Positions 11,900 to 23,920 of a stretch of 64,000 bases of DNA are shown piece by piece. The DNA comes from Glandiceps talaboti (lineage: Eukaryota > Hemichordata > Enteropneusta > Spengelidae), in contig NC_135558.1 of the NCBI RefSeq assembly GCF_964340395.1, positions 20,970,871 to 21,034,870 on the forward strand. Reading direction: 5' to 3'. Both the position numbers and the translations under genes were made by a program. The notes below the pieces were generated by a model. It was given only the letters and a program-made list of their open reading frames with translations, had not been told where the DNA came from and searched no databases. The stretch's first letter is position 1. Each line of letters begins with the position of its first letter.

Positions 11900-14800
11900 A
11901 TGTCAATTACTAAGGTGGCTGCAGTGGCGTACACACGTTTGAATGGGGTGTTCGCTGTATTCAAACCACCAGAGATGACAGCAATACAAGTTAGGAATAC
12001 AATTGAAAAGAATTTACTAACTGGTAAGAATAATATCAATAATTATCATGCTTATGACATCATAGATTTACTGGATGTGGTCATCATTATACCGAATGGT
12101 GATGGTAACGATGATGATGATGGTGATGGTAACGATGATGATGATGATGATGATGAGATCTTGCTGATGATGATGATGATGATGATGAGATCTTGATGAT
12201 GATGATGATGATGATTATGATGATAACATTTTTTTGCACAAGAAACTTTAGTCACTTACTTAATTAAAAAGATTTACATAAGAAAAAAACCAAAATTGCT
12301 GTTTCAACGGCATGGAAACAAATGTTCAAAAAATTAGGTTCAAGTCAAAACAAATCATCATCATCATCATCATCATCATTGTCACTGTCATTGTCATCAT
12401 TGTCATCATCATCATATAATCATGTCATGGATGATGGTAAAAAGGACATAAAATTACTAGATTAGTTTTATTTTTAATAAAATTTGAGAAGTATCCCTTC
12501 AATTTGACCACTGTTTCAGTGTTGCAGCCAGAGGGGGTTTTAGGGTCATTTGACACACATTTTTTGGACCTGACCCACAATTTTGGAAGTGACGGGTCAT
12601 AGATGACCCACACTAAAATTGTATGCAAATATGTTTAGCAACATGACCACACCTATAATATATAACAGCAAATGATTGTATATATTGCATAGATAACAAC
12701 AGAGTTGAATTGGCAACTGCATAATCATACAGCATGGATCAGCATGTGGGTAAATACTTTTTAAAAACTGGTGCTCTTTTTCATAAATTCCAAAAAAAAA
12801 ATTATGATGACCCAGAAAAATGAAAGTCTCGGGACACTATGTCCCACTCTTTGAAAAGGCTGGCTGCAACGCTGATTGTTTATTGTCTATGATCTAATGC
12901 ACGTGTTTTAATCTATAGAATTGAATAGTCTACAACAAAGACCACAGCAAACGCTGGTGAAGATTGTGAAAGATGACAGTAAAGCAGACCCCAATGCTCT
13001 AAAAGTTACCGAGGTGCCATGTCTTGCTGACCACCCATTGGTGAGTGGTCCAAGGTATCATAGACTGGGTATAGTCTGTCTCACTGCGTTGGATAGAATG
13101 GCATCTGGAGTCATGGGTAAGGGTTTGGGCTCATCTTTTGTATTTGAAAACAAGGTCAAGAAATCCTTGAATGTCATAAAAATATTTTTTTTCTTCATCA
13201 TAATTTTGTTTATTTGACCGTCATACTTCTTATATTAAGTTTTATGTATGATTGAAATAACAAACAGTGAAGCTGCCAAGAGATAGTGGTTGCTATAGGT
13301 ACTATGGGATAGTAGGCTGGAGGTACCATGGTTAATACAACCATTTGATATTAAGGAAATTCTGTGACTGAAATCAAAAAATCAAAATTAAACTATGTGC
13401 GATGTCACTGTGAAAGTGATCCTAAGTAGTGAGAAACCACACATGGTAACTGTCTTGATTGTTGAGTTTAGACTTGGTGAATCAGTGAATGTTTTAATGT
13501 GAGGTTCCTATGCACTATGCCTGTAGTTTTATTCCTTTACATTGTATAATACCTGTGGCTATTTAACATTAAACCGATGGATATATTTCCAAGAATAAAG
13601 TGTTTTTTTTACAAAGAAAGACTTTGATAATGAAGAATATGACAGAACTCCTTGACATGTGAGTGCAAGTGTGGCGTACTCATGGTATTTGCATGAGTGA
13701 TTGCAGTTTTCTCAGCAGCCATATTTTCACATGTGTAGCATGGGGTTCTGTTATCATTACATATGTTTTAATCTGAAACAACAAATTTCTGTAAAAATGA
13801 CACTATGCGATCACATGCTTTTGTGTAGAGCGAACAATTCTGTCTTCATTTGCATATCATTTGCATGCAGGTATGCAATAATTTTTCAGTATTGCACTGC
13901 AGTGCAAATACCACTAGTAGTAAACACACGTACTGATGCAAGTATTCGTTGGTGCATAATGTGATAATGCAATGTATTCAATGCATAAACATAATTAGTC
14001 AAGTATCAACAAAATTTACTTTTATCTCTTGAAAAATCTAAATTTAATGGGTTCTGTAACCAAAAGGAGAATGACTTTTAGTTTGTCTCATTTAGTGTTA
14101 CCTGCTAAATTGCCGCTGGCACTATTTTTTTGTGTATTCTGTTTGTCAGTGATGTGTATACAAGGAGGCATCAACAAGAGAGGTTTACTGTATTCAGCCC
14201 AGTTTCCTAGTGTGTATGAAATCAAGGGAAGACTGGGAATGGCAACAGATACCTTTGATGAATCTGGTAAAGTTTTGGAAAAGACAACATATAGTGAGTA
14301 TCAAACCTAAATCTTTCCATCTTTTCTATCAATGTCTCTGTTGAAATAGCAGACAAAATATTATTTTTATATATGATACCATGAAATCAATGCTAGTTTT
14401 ACGTCATAATGCTCCGAGTATGATTCCATGGACTAATACAAATTTCAGCCGAAGGTGAGAATTTGTAGTCCACGGTATCATACGAGGAGCATTATGACGT
14501 AAAACTAACATTGATTTCATGGAATTATATATCTGTTACATAATTAAGGCAATCCATATATTTTTTCTACAATTTTGAATCAAATTTTACAACGTTCCAT
14601 CACACTATATTCTCCATCGTGTATCAAATAATTCTGTCCGATGGCTATGTAAATTACATAATTCACTAGGTCAAGTTTATGTATGATCTACAGGTCAGAT
14701 TGTACTGTGGTTTTCAAGCCATAATTATCAGTTGTAGGCTTGCGATGTGCATGTAATATCAAATTTAGTTACACATGTAAAACGTGAGTAAACCTTGTCT

Positions 14801-17800
14801 GAATATGACATTGGTTCCATAATTTTAATCATATTTGTTCTGGGATTTTGTGATAACTTCAGAGTTCGAGCTCTGAACTCGCATGACAATAAGCAACTGA
14901 CTCTAGTCTGCTACATACGCAAATCATCATCGATCATCAACATGATTTTTAGATGGAATTAAATAGAAATAAAAGTACAATGTATCAGATTCGTATTACC
15001 CAAGGATGTATGTAAAAGTAGTGTGTTCATTTACCAGTTTTGAGAGTACATAATTATTACGATCATAGCATAAAATGGCAGGAACAGTCATTCGGAAAAT
15101 AAAATTCAGTAGAACAGTAATGATTCGAGTTCTTCATCTGTCCTGTTTGAAATCACACAGGTTAAAATTTGCATGTGTTTATTTGATAATAATAGATCGA
15201 TTACACTTGGTACTAGGTAGAGTGTAAACCTTCCCAACTCTTAGCAGTATTCGTGGTGAGCTAATGCAGTCTGATAAAAATTTCATCAAGAAGACCACAG
15301 TTGACTGTGTTTATATATAAACAAAGGAGCAGTAGAGTAGATGTGAAATGTGCTAAATAAAGCAAGTCAATGCTTCTTCTTAATCAGATTGTGAGCTAGT
15401 TTTCTTCTATATTACAGTACATACAAAAGAAAAACAACAAAAGCTTGATGGTTGACACTATTAAACTGGTTTCAAGTTACATCTCTTTGAGAATAGGAGC
15501 GGGAGTGGTAAATGTTAGTCTATACATGGCTCCAATTGGCTATAATTCCTAGCAATCTGATTGGTCAATGTCAGTCTATGCCTTCAACAGTCTAAATGCC
15601 AATCAGGTTGGCTTTTGATTCTCAACATGACAACTAACATGTCATAACTCAAGCTCAACCTCCACAACTACTGATCCAACTTTCCACGTAGCACGTACTG
15701 CATTCAGTGGGGGACCATATTGGTTTTTCGTAGTAAAAATGATAGCATTCAATTCTAATTCTAAACATCACAATTAAGGACATGTTAGTTCATAAACAAT
15801 ACAAGTATGAATTACTTTTTCTGATCAGTGAAATTTCTATATAACTAGAACACTACATCATCATAATTTAATGGAATGTAGTTCAGATCAGCGTGCGAAA
15901 TTAACGCCGGTCCTTCGGCCAGAGACCAACAGATTTCCGTTCGGACCGACAGTTTTTAAGAATTACAACAACGTATCGGTCCTTATGACCGACTGAAATT
16001 TGGAGTAAATAATAACATTTATTCAAAGATATATCCAATTTCACCTACACGAATCTGATCTTGTGTTACCTATTTTACTCTCGACATCATCTCGTTCAAG
16101 TCAAGCGACACAGAGCTAGCTCGCTACGTGTTGTTGTCAATGTTGATATGTCTACATATGACGTAGCATACAGCATTTACTTTATGAAATTATGTTAGCA
16201 AACACATGATTGACCGAATTTCTCAAATTATTTGTGTCTTGACTAATCAGAACGTCTTAGACATTCAGACCCATTTTACACATTCAGCACATGCGTCTTT
16301 TCCCGCCATGATATATTAATTGTAGTAAAGTTTACTGTTCTAAGTGTATGAAACTTTTAACGTGTTTGAGACAGTTCCACGTTGTATTTATAAAGTATGT
16401 GGCGATATTTAGAAGGCAGCAATGAACTTCCGAAGAAGAAGATGAATTTAAACAGACACTGTTTTTTAAAGGCCGGTATTTAAGCCGGTAAATGTTAGTG
16501 GGTTTCCCGATCAATTTACCGGAGTTCCCCATGTATGTGGCCATGATCAAAACAAACTGACGGAAAACATATAAACTACTCTGAAAATGGCGTTTTAACT
16601 AATAAAGAAGGCAGGTACACTTCGTAAAATATCTTCAGTACGATTATATTTTTTTTTTGTAAAACAGTAAAAAAAATGCGTAGTCTGATTGCTTTCAATT
16701 TGATTCATATGATAATGTATGTCCTGTCATGTTGTAATCAACGTATAAACTTAGAAATGTTGCATTTTTGTTGCCATTGTTGTATCTGGAAAATTACTGC
16801 ATCTTGCCAAACACGGGTACATATAGTGGATGACACATTACAGTACAGTTACCATATCACGCTCCCACGTCAAAAAAACTTGCATTGTAAGACATGTTTA
16901 GCCATAGTTCTCTTCATCATGGTCAGATTTCTTACACAAACAGTCGAGTCAGAGACGATAATCAATACACCACGGTAGGGTATACGGGTAGGGCTTTATG
17001 GGGGGGGGGGGGGGGGGGGGGGGGGGCTTCAGTACATATTTGAAGGAAGACGAAACCGCTCCATGTCACTTTTGTGGATGGAAATTGAAATAAAGTGAAT
17101 ACACAGTTTTCAAGAGGGATAGTTATGCGACAAAACTTTTATTTCTGCCATGATGAATTTGTGGGTCTACGTTCGCTTAAGAGTTGGAAAGCTACATCAG
17201 CTGTTGCCACAGACGATGAATCTAACTTTGATTATGTGATTCAGAATTTAGTGAATCGTACAGAGAGGAAGGAGAGGACTGTGATCTCTTAGAGATTGCA
17301 GATAATGTAGATTTAATGATTCATTCACCCATATTATCTACAATCTATGGATATGTATTTCTATGGTGTAATGAATACATTCAGTCTCGGACCACTTTAG
17401 TCTATAGGATCAGATTATGCGAGAATGAATATTCATAGTCTCTGGGTTCATAGTTACAAATGAAAATCTCTACTCATAGAGTCAAATATTTCTTGGTAGT
17501 GAATCAAAATTTACTTCCAAGTTATTTGTTGACTCTGTGAGTGGAAATTTTATAAAATAATAGTGGATAGTGAACAATTCGTTGTACTCTCTTTTACTTT
17601 AGTATATCTAAAGATATGTTGTATCATATTAAAGTTCAAAATCATTTAATCTGTAAATGGAGGGTATATAAATGTAGGTCGTGAACGTGAACTGCATTGA
17701 GTATGGACCAGCAGTTTTCCTTAAGGACCAGCAGTATTTGCTACATGTCGGTCCTTATGACCAGTAGTCATTTTCCCTTAAGTTCACACACTGGTTCAGA

Positions 17801-19971
17801 TTTGAGCCAGTGTATTTTAAATTAATTTTAAATAAATTAATTAGTATTAACACTATCAATTTGTTATGTTAAATATGCATTTAAAAAAGTATCAAAAATG
17901 TGAAGTAAACTCTGTGATATGGCAAAAGTGGGCGCCATTGAAGGCAGCTGTGTATATCACCAATGCGTAGGAGCTTGGGCATAACTGTCACCTCACATAA
18001 AGACACAGTCAAACAAAAGTCAATTTAAGGTGGATTTCATCATTCTATAAGTTTACAACGTAGCTTCATTCCAGATCAGATTTGATGATTGAAGTCACCT
18101 AAAAACTAACAACACAAAAACATATTAACTTTCGTGATGATATCATGCTACTGTTCAATTTTTCCATAGTAAATGGCGTTTTACCGTCCCAATAGAAATG
18201 GGGTTTCCCCTATTTACAAGGATGGTGATAATACAAACCCATCAAATTACAGACCGATTACAGTTCTGCCTGTCATCATGAAAGTGTTTGAAAAGTTTGT
18301 ACATAAGCAACATTACTCTATAAACATATCCAAACGCATGATCTTTTAAATCAGTACCAGTCAGGTTTTAGACCTGCATGAACACTCAACAAGTACAACA
18401 CTAATAGATGTCAGCGAGTATGTCCTAAATAACAATGAAAGTGGGCTTTTAACCAGGGTTGTATTTCTTGATCTAAAGAAAGCGTTCGACAAGGTCGATG
18501 TCAATATCCTTTTATATAAGCTATCTAAAATTGGCATCAGTGATGTGGCCCTAAATTGGTTTAAGGATTATCTGACAACGAGAAAACAGAGTGTCTATCT
18601 AAATGGAACACTAAATGAGCCACTCCCAGTTGAATATGGTGTACCTCAAGGGTCCATACTTGGCCCCTTACTTTTTATTGTTTTTATAGACAGTTTGCCA
18701 AATGTTGTTTCTAAATGTAAAGTAGTTTTATATGCTGATGATACAGCACTTTTTTATGCAAGTAAGGATGTCAGTGAAATTCAGCGGACACTAAACTTTG
18801 AACTAGGTAGGGTCCATACATGGCTGTCTGATAATAAACTTACCCTAAATGTAAGCAAAACTAAAAGTATACTACTAAGCACGTCCAAACGTCTGAATCA
18901 AAGTTCATCTAAAGTCCTTACGGTACAGATAGCAGGCCAAATGGTGGAGCATGTCCAGGCTTTTAAATACAGTACAGATAGCAGGCCAAATGGTGGAGCA
19001 TGTCCAGGCTTTTAAATACGGTACAGATAGCAGGCCAAATGGTGGAGCATGTCCAGGCTTTTAAATACAGTACAGATAGCAGGCCAAATGGTGGAGCATG
19101 TCCAGGCTTTTAAATACAGTACAGATAGCAGGCCAAATGGTGGAGTATGTTCAGGCTTTTAAATACCTCGGTGTCTGGATTGACTCCAACTTAAATTGGG
19201 AAACTCACATAACCAAGATCTGTAGTAAAATATCACAAAGGCTGGGTGTACTTAGGAGGGTAAGACCATACCTTACATTTGATACTACAAAGATGCTTTA
19301 TAATGCGATGGTACTGCCACTGTTTGACTACACTGCAGTAGTGTGATCAAACAGTGGTACGACTTTGCTGACCAGACTTCAGAGGCTCCAAAATAGAGCA
19401 GCCAGGATAATCCTTCAGTATGGGCCTAGGACCCATTCTTTTACTATGTTAGAGAGTTTAAATTGGTTGTCGTGTAATGAGCGTTTTGCTTTTCAGAAGG
19501 TGCGCGTTTATTTTAAGTTCTTCATAAATTAACACCTCTGTATCTTACTAAATATGTCAAGAGGTTGGATGAAGTACATAACTATTCCACTAGACAAAGA
19601 TCCTATCTCAATATGCATGTGTCGAGAATTAGCAGTAATTCCGGCAAGAGAACCTTTAAATACTCTGGAGCTGTTTTATGGAACAGTCTACCAACACATA
19701 TTAAGCAGTGCAAAACAATACATACTTTTAGAAATACATACATAAATCATATTATGTCAGAGAGGATGACTTCCAGTATGGTGTAACTGGATGGCGGTGT
19801 AAATTTATCTATTGATATTGTTGCTTTTTCATCTTGTCTTGTTAAAAGTTGCTTTCGCATTGTTTGTAATCTCTTTTAGTGTGGTATGTAATGTGGTTTT
19901 GGTGTGGTAACAGGGCCCAGGTGGAAATCAGATTCTGTTGTTTCCTGGCTACCCTGTTCTTAAATAAATTT

Positions 19972-20002
<31 letters not shown>

Positions 20003-22381
20003 GTGTGCTTGTATGTTTGTTGGCTAACATCAGTTAAATTGATCAGCTGACCTAAGTATCAGGTGACATAAGTATCAGGTGACATAAGTATCAGGTGACA
20101 TTAATATGACGTAAATGTCACCACCTTTTTCAGGATCTTTGACAAACATGTTAGCATTTATTGGTCACTATTCTCCAAACAAAGTCCTAGCAAAGAGAAT
20201 GTGACAATCATCAGTCTAGGCTGCTAGTAGTATACTTATAAAGCGTTCTTCTTACAGATCATGTAACTAGAGAAAAGATTGATAGAGTTGTAGCTGCCAT
20301 GACAAGGGTACATCAAAGTGCAATGTCAAGGTTAGTCATTTTCTCATAAAAATCTTATCTGTACTGGATATTAACCTTTGACATTGACCTTTGACACACC
20401 ATTCTGATCCAGTCTGACTCTCATGGTCAGGAGGAAATAGAAACATTTCAAATTGTATTTTTCACAGCTATATTGTAGGTACAAATCCAATGTTTATGTT
20501 TGTTCACCTGTAAATGTATCCCTGTATCACTTTTACCAATAATATTTATGTTAAAAACAAAGGATTTTGATTTATCATCAAACTAGGAAGAGGATTTGAA
20601 TGGTCAGTGTGTCTGATCTAAGGAGAAGGTCACTACTTGACATACACACACACACACACATGTACACACACACACATACACGTACACACACACATATGCG
20701 CGCACACACACACGTACACACACATACACGCACACACACATATGCACACACATACATGTGCGCATACACACACACACACACACTGCAGTCTGTATTTCTG
20801 TATTCCTGTATTTAGATGTGTCTATCTATGCATTCATTTGGTAAGTTTGTTAAAAACGGCATGACACATCGTACAGACTACGGCATGATATGTCGTACAG
20901 ACTACGGCATGATATGTCTTACAGACTACGGCATGATATGTCGTACAGACTATGGCATGATGCGTTGTACAGACTATGGCATGACATGTTGTATCTTACA
21001 GGCTACATTAGGAAATAACCAAGGAAAATAAAGTTGAGTCACAAACTTATAAATCACCACTTTTCTCACCTAACAGTTTATATATAGATTTTTGAAAAAA
21101 TCAGGCATTTCCAACTTTGTTAGGAAGAATTAAGCAGATTTTATCTAGACAAGTTCTCATTTTATTTGATGTAGGTTTTCTGGCGTAGACATGCAATCAC
21201 AGGAGGCCTATGAATTAGCCGTACAAGGAGTTCTCAGACCTGGTATGGACACAATACCCCCAACCTTGATGAGAATGAAATGTACAGAGTTTACAAAACC
21301 TGATTTTAACCTAGGTAGGTGTACATCAGTAAAGGTAGTTCAAAAAACAACACAGGAGTCTTCAATAGTTTACTCCTTTAATAATTACCAAATTAGTTCA
21401 TTCCAAATTGTGTCCGACACAAGGGTGGCAAGTTTGTCCTCAGAAAATTGTAAAAGTCGTGAAGTTGCTAAGCTAGTGTCTACTCGACAGGCAGAAGGTG
21501 ATGCTATATTCATATGCTGTGAAACATGTATGCATTATGCAAATGACATCATCGGTTTTTAATGATGTTGTCAGTACAGGCATCATCATGAAAATTGTTG
21601 ACCAGTAAATGTCATTTGGGTTAAACAGTGCAAACATTGTACATACCACTTTACTACATATTAACAAATCACAGGATAAGAAAGGGACTAGGTGTGTTAC
21701 TAAGGGTTGTGTGTATTTATGAATGGATAAAACTAAAACATAATATAGGTAAAAGTTACATCATAACCAGTGGAGGGAGGCAACATAGACAATTGCCAGG
21801 GTTACAGCTATTTGAACTTAGGGCAAATAGCAATACTCTAAACAACCAACAGCAATTGTATATTTGCACATCTATGGGATTTTTTGCTCTAACACAATGC
21901 TGATGAAATTTTGAGATTCGTTTCCAAAATAATTTGTTGACTCTGTGAATAGATATTTTCACTTGATACAATGAACTCAGAGTCTTTGAATGGTCCAATT
22001 CTCACATTGTAATCTTGGTCTTTCCTGCTCTGTACAGAAATTGAATGCATAAAAGAGGAAGGTGCTTTTTTGAGGAAAGTGGTTCATGAAATCGGATTGG
22101 AAATGAAATCAGCAGCAGTTGCTACACAGGTTAGACGTACAAGACATGGACCTTTTACTTTGGAGCACGCTTTGCTGAAAAAACACTGGAAATATGACTA
22201 TATCAGCGAAGCTATTCAACAAATGAAACCTCTTGTCAAGAAGAAAAAAGTCCTGCCTTATTACAAAATGAAGAAACATCTTTCTGAGGAAGTGTTCCAA
22301 GAACTGAAAGAGAAGGAAGCCAAGTTACAAATGTTGAAAGAAGGGACTCAACGTATTGAAAGTGGAGTCTCTTCAGAGTAA
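11900..22381 (+). CDS. TRUB2: Mitochondrial mRNA pseudouridine synthase TRUB2 (complete, six exons)
   Basis: TruB-family pseudouridine synthase; the vertebrate protein modifies mitochondrial mRNAs and supports mitoribosome assembly (family knowledge). Exons: 11900-12023, 12919-13116, 14150-14293, 20258-20330, 21175-21314, 22038-22381. All junctions are GT-AG and the 1023 bases give 340 residues; human TRUB2 is 331. Recognisable segments in order: [11 protein letters not shown] at residues 14-24 (human LHGLFAVYKPP), DHPLVSGP, the catalytic loop ALDRMASG in exon 2 whose Asp is the nucleophile position, [18 protein letters not shown] across exons 3 and 4, [14 protein letters not shown] in exon 5, and [16 protein letters not shown] then [12 protein letters not shown] in exon 6. 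There is no PUA domain, as expected for TRUB2. The last 50 residues are Lys-rich and lineage-specific. It is head-to-head with ODF2 and convergent with ACADM. Confidence 0.96.
12098..12228. repeat. (GAT)n microsatellite in TRUB2 intron 1
   Basis: Imperfect GAT/GATGGT repeats interrupted by two AGATCTTG insertions. A related (ATC)n run lies at 12353-12417 on the same strand, so the two are inverted relative to each other and could pair in the transcript. Confidence 0.9.
12353..12417. repeat. (ATC)n microsatellite
   Basis: Near-perfect ATC repeats followed by TCATTGTCA-type variants. It is complementary to the GAT run 130 bases upstream. Confidence 0.9.
12517..12874. mobile_element. hAT-like MITE, 358 bp, in TRUB2 intron 1
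   Basis: Left end CAGTGTTGCAGCCAG and right end CTGGCTGCAACGCTG are near-perfect inverted repeats. The CAGYG-type terminus is typical of hAT transposons. Flanks are CACTGTTT on the left and ATTGTTTA on the right, a degraded 7-8 bp target-site duplication at best. There is no transposase; it is a non-autonomous relic. Confidence 0.6.
13117..14149 (+). other. TRUB2 intron 2, no feature recognised
   Basis: About 1 kb of AT-rich intron between the exon ending in the catalytic loop and exon 3. I see no repeat or exon in it beyond scattered short A/T runs. Confidence 0.6.
14371..14530. mobile_element. 160-bp near-perfect palindrome (foldback MITE) in TRUB2 intron 3
   Basis: The left arm, around CCATGAAATCAATGCTAG, and the right arm, around CTAACATTGATTTCATGG, are reverse complements. 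The match continues inward through TTTTACGTCATAATGCTCC to within about 10 bases of the centre near 14452. The arms are about 75 bases. No coding capacity. Confidence 0.85.
14531..18195 (+). other. TRUB2 intron 3, part upstream of the LINE
   Basis: There is no exon or recognisable gene. It contains a 27-base poly-G run (17000-17026) and a segment bounded by related phrases near 15900 and 17750 (GGTCCTTATGACC), which may mark an unidentified interspersed element. Confidence 0.5.
17000..17026. repeat. Poly-G tract (27)
   Basis: An uninterrupted run of 27 G. The true length is uncertain because such runs are poorly sequenced. Confidence 0.85.
18196..20002 (+). pseudogene. Dead non-LTR (LINE) retrotransposon, 5'-truncated, in TRUB2 intron 3
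   Basis: Reverse-transcriptase remnants read in several frames: [20 protein letters not shown] (from about 18210), [12 protein letters not shown] (motif A, about 18465), [14 protein letters not shown] (motif B, about 18638), [10 protein letters not shown] (YADD motif C, about 18727), then a thumb and C-terminal part with [13 protein letters not shown]. The motifs place it in the broad CR1/Jockey/RTE-like range; the clade is not resolved. It is disabled by truncation, by frame breaks near 18330-18390, by a stop where a Trp is expected near 19344, and by a 49-bp tandem expansion. The 3' end is a (TAC)n tail at 19971-20002. It is in the same orientation as TRUB2. Confidence 0.9.
18922..19166 (+). 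repeat. Five copies of a 49-bp unit inside the LINE
   Basis: The unit starts ACAGATAGCAGGCCAAATGG and ends CAGGCTTTTAAATAC; 245 bases equal five exact periods. Four copies are almost identical and the last differs by GTATGTTC. Since 49 is not a multiple of three, each extra copy shifts the reading frame. Confidence 0.92.
20053..20100. repeat. 16-bp unit, three perfect copies
   Basis: TAAGTATCAGGTGACA is repeated three times just after the LINE tail, with a partial copy on the left. Confidence 0.9.
20640..20792. repeat. (CA)n microsatellite, interrupted, in TRUB2 intron 4
   Basis: A CA-rich tract with TG, CG and TA interruptions. Open frames here are simply CA translations (His/Thr) and are not genes. 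Confidence 0.93.
20858..20992. repeat. 24-bp minisatellite, about 5-6 copies
   Basis: The unit is roughly GGCATGATATGTCGTACAGA followed by CTAC. Because 24 is divisible by three, it stays open and would encode repeats of TDYGMICR, but it lies inside TRUB2 intron 4 with no gene context. Confidence 0.88.
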
Positions 22382-22744
22382 CCTTTGACCTTTGACAGTT
22401 GAACTTTGTGACTTGCATGTACAGTGACAGCATATTGCTATCTCCAATAATCAAAATATTTTATTTATCCAGAATACCTGACAAGTTTTTTTTCTTGTTT
22501 GTATGTTCATGGAAAGTTATTCCTTCCTATGATATCCAATTTATAGTGAATGCCAAGAATGTAGGCAGCTAAAATCTATAATGTTGGAATCACATGGCTA
22601 GGTTGTTTTGTTTACAGCTGTTTACTTTGTACATCATCATTTGTTTTTTTTATTTTGTTGTTCTATCAGTGAAGGAGGCGATCATTCATGGAACAACAAA
22701 CTCATAAACAAATGACAATATATGATTGGAAGGAAATAGAGAGA

Positions 22745-22750
22745 AATAAA
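22745..22750 (+). other. Candidate TRUB2 polyadenylation signal
   Basis: An AATAAA hexamer lies about 365 bases after the TRUB2 stop. Another AATAAA lies near 23288. Which is used cannot be told from sequence. Confidence 0.3.
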
Positions 22751-23512
22751 AAACAAACAAATCTTAGCTGTATTCACAACATCAGATTGGCAGGTGATTA
22801 TGTGTGAATAAGATACAGGAACTTAGCAATAAGTCAAACAATTTTGTCACCTTCATGGCAGTAAGTTGTGGACCAGAGACAATTAAAGAGTTCTCTACAT
22901 TGACCAACACAGTAATATGATCCACCAACAAATGATATTACATTCAAAGTTATTCTGTTTGTAAACAGATAATAATAAAAATGGAGCAGATTTCTGTTAT
23001 TGTAAATTGTGTTTTTTGGTCAATTAATAACAGTGTCATAGACTTTGGTGTCAATGAGTACAAACACTTAGTTAACATTTAAAAGTTCAGGGGTTATTTT
23101 TGTGTCCAAATGCTGCTGAATTTTCAATTTTTTTACTACAAAATTACATCTCAGCATTTGTACATTTATAGACATACTATGATTTTGTTGCCAAGTTTGG
23201 AAAATCAGTCATTTGACCTCAATATTCTTGATACAGGATTTCATAATTGTGTGATGTAAATCAATATCAAGAAGAGATTATTTATGCAATAAAGGTTAGA
23301 ATTACTATACCGTGATACTGGATTATTGAAGTCAATCAAGATGGTCTTGCAAAAAGCTGTTCTTAGGGAGTGTCCACATTTTACTTCAAGGGCAGGCCCA
23401 GAGGATTTTCAGGGGGACCATCAATTTTTCTCGGGAATAATTAGGGGGGGGGGGGATATGGAAAAAAAAATTATTAAATGCAACATAAATCGACCTGCAA
23501 TTCTGGCACTTC

Positions 23513-23725
23513 TCAAAGTTTAAGTTGTCCGCGAGGATGTGCAAGACTTGTTTCATCACAATCAGTGTTATCATCAGTACATGAATTTTGTGAACTATCA
23601 GTATCACAATTGTCTCCATCACTGCCTAGATCATGCATTACAGAAGAGTCACTTTCAGTCTCAGAGTCACTACTATCTGTTTCACTCATACCCATGATAT
23701 TACTTTTCATTTCATTTGCAGTCAT
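23513..23725 (-). CDS. Acidic Ser/Asp-rich ORF, 70 codons, unknown (possibly transposon-derived)
   Basis: It starts MTANEMKSNIMGMSETDSSD and stays rich in Asp, Ser, Thr and Glu (ETESDSS, DNCDTDSSQN). This is far from the Lys/Phe/Ile-rich background expected of random ORFs here. It ends at a stop after RGQLKL. Acidic serine-rich leaders are common before transposase domains, but no transposase follows. It sits beside a dispersed repeat. It may be a fragment of a repeat-encoded protein or chance. I do not recognise a family. Confidence 0.2.
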   Translation of the reverse strand: MTANEMKSNIMGMSETDSSDSETESDSSVMHDLGSDGDNCDTDSSQNSCTDDNTDCDETSLAHPRGQLKL

Positions 23726-23726
23726 T

Positions 23727-23920
23727 GTTCATGACACGATGATCCTATCAGTGATAGGCAAATTAGGGCTAAAAATGTGTCTTTTTGGTCAAAAGGCTAC
23801 AATTGGATTAAGACGTATTATTGATATGATCTCATCAGTAATATGCAAATTAGGGCAAAAAATGTTTATTTTTGGTAAAAAAAAACTGTAATTCAAAACT
23901 ACTGAGCAGGGACTATTAGT
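23727..23920. repeat. Dispersed repeat copy, inverted to 25010-25140
   Basis: Phrases such as AAATTAGGGCTAAAAATGTG and the flanking TCATGACACGATGATC are the reverse complement of text at 25010-25140 (CACATTTTTAGCCCTAATTT). Two sub-copies lie in tandem within this stretch. Confidence 0.7.

Noticed and set aside
12052-12255. Histidine- and serine-rich ORF on the minus strand
   Set aside because: Translation of the (GAT)n microsatellite in TRUB2 intron 1.
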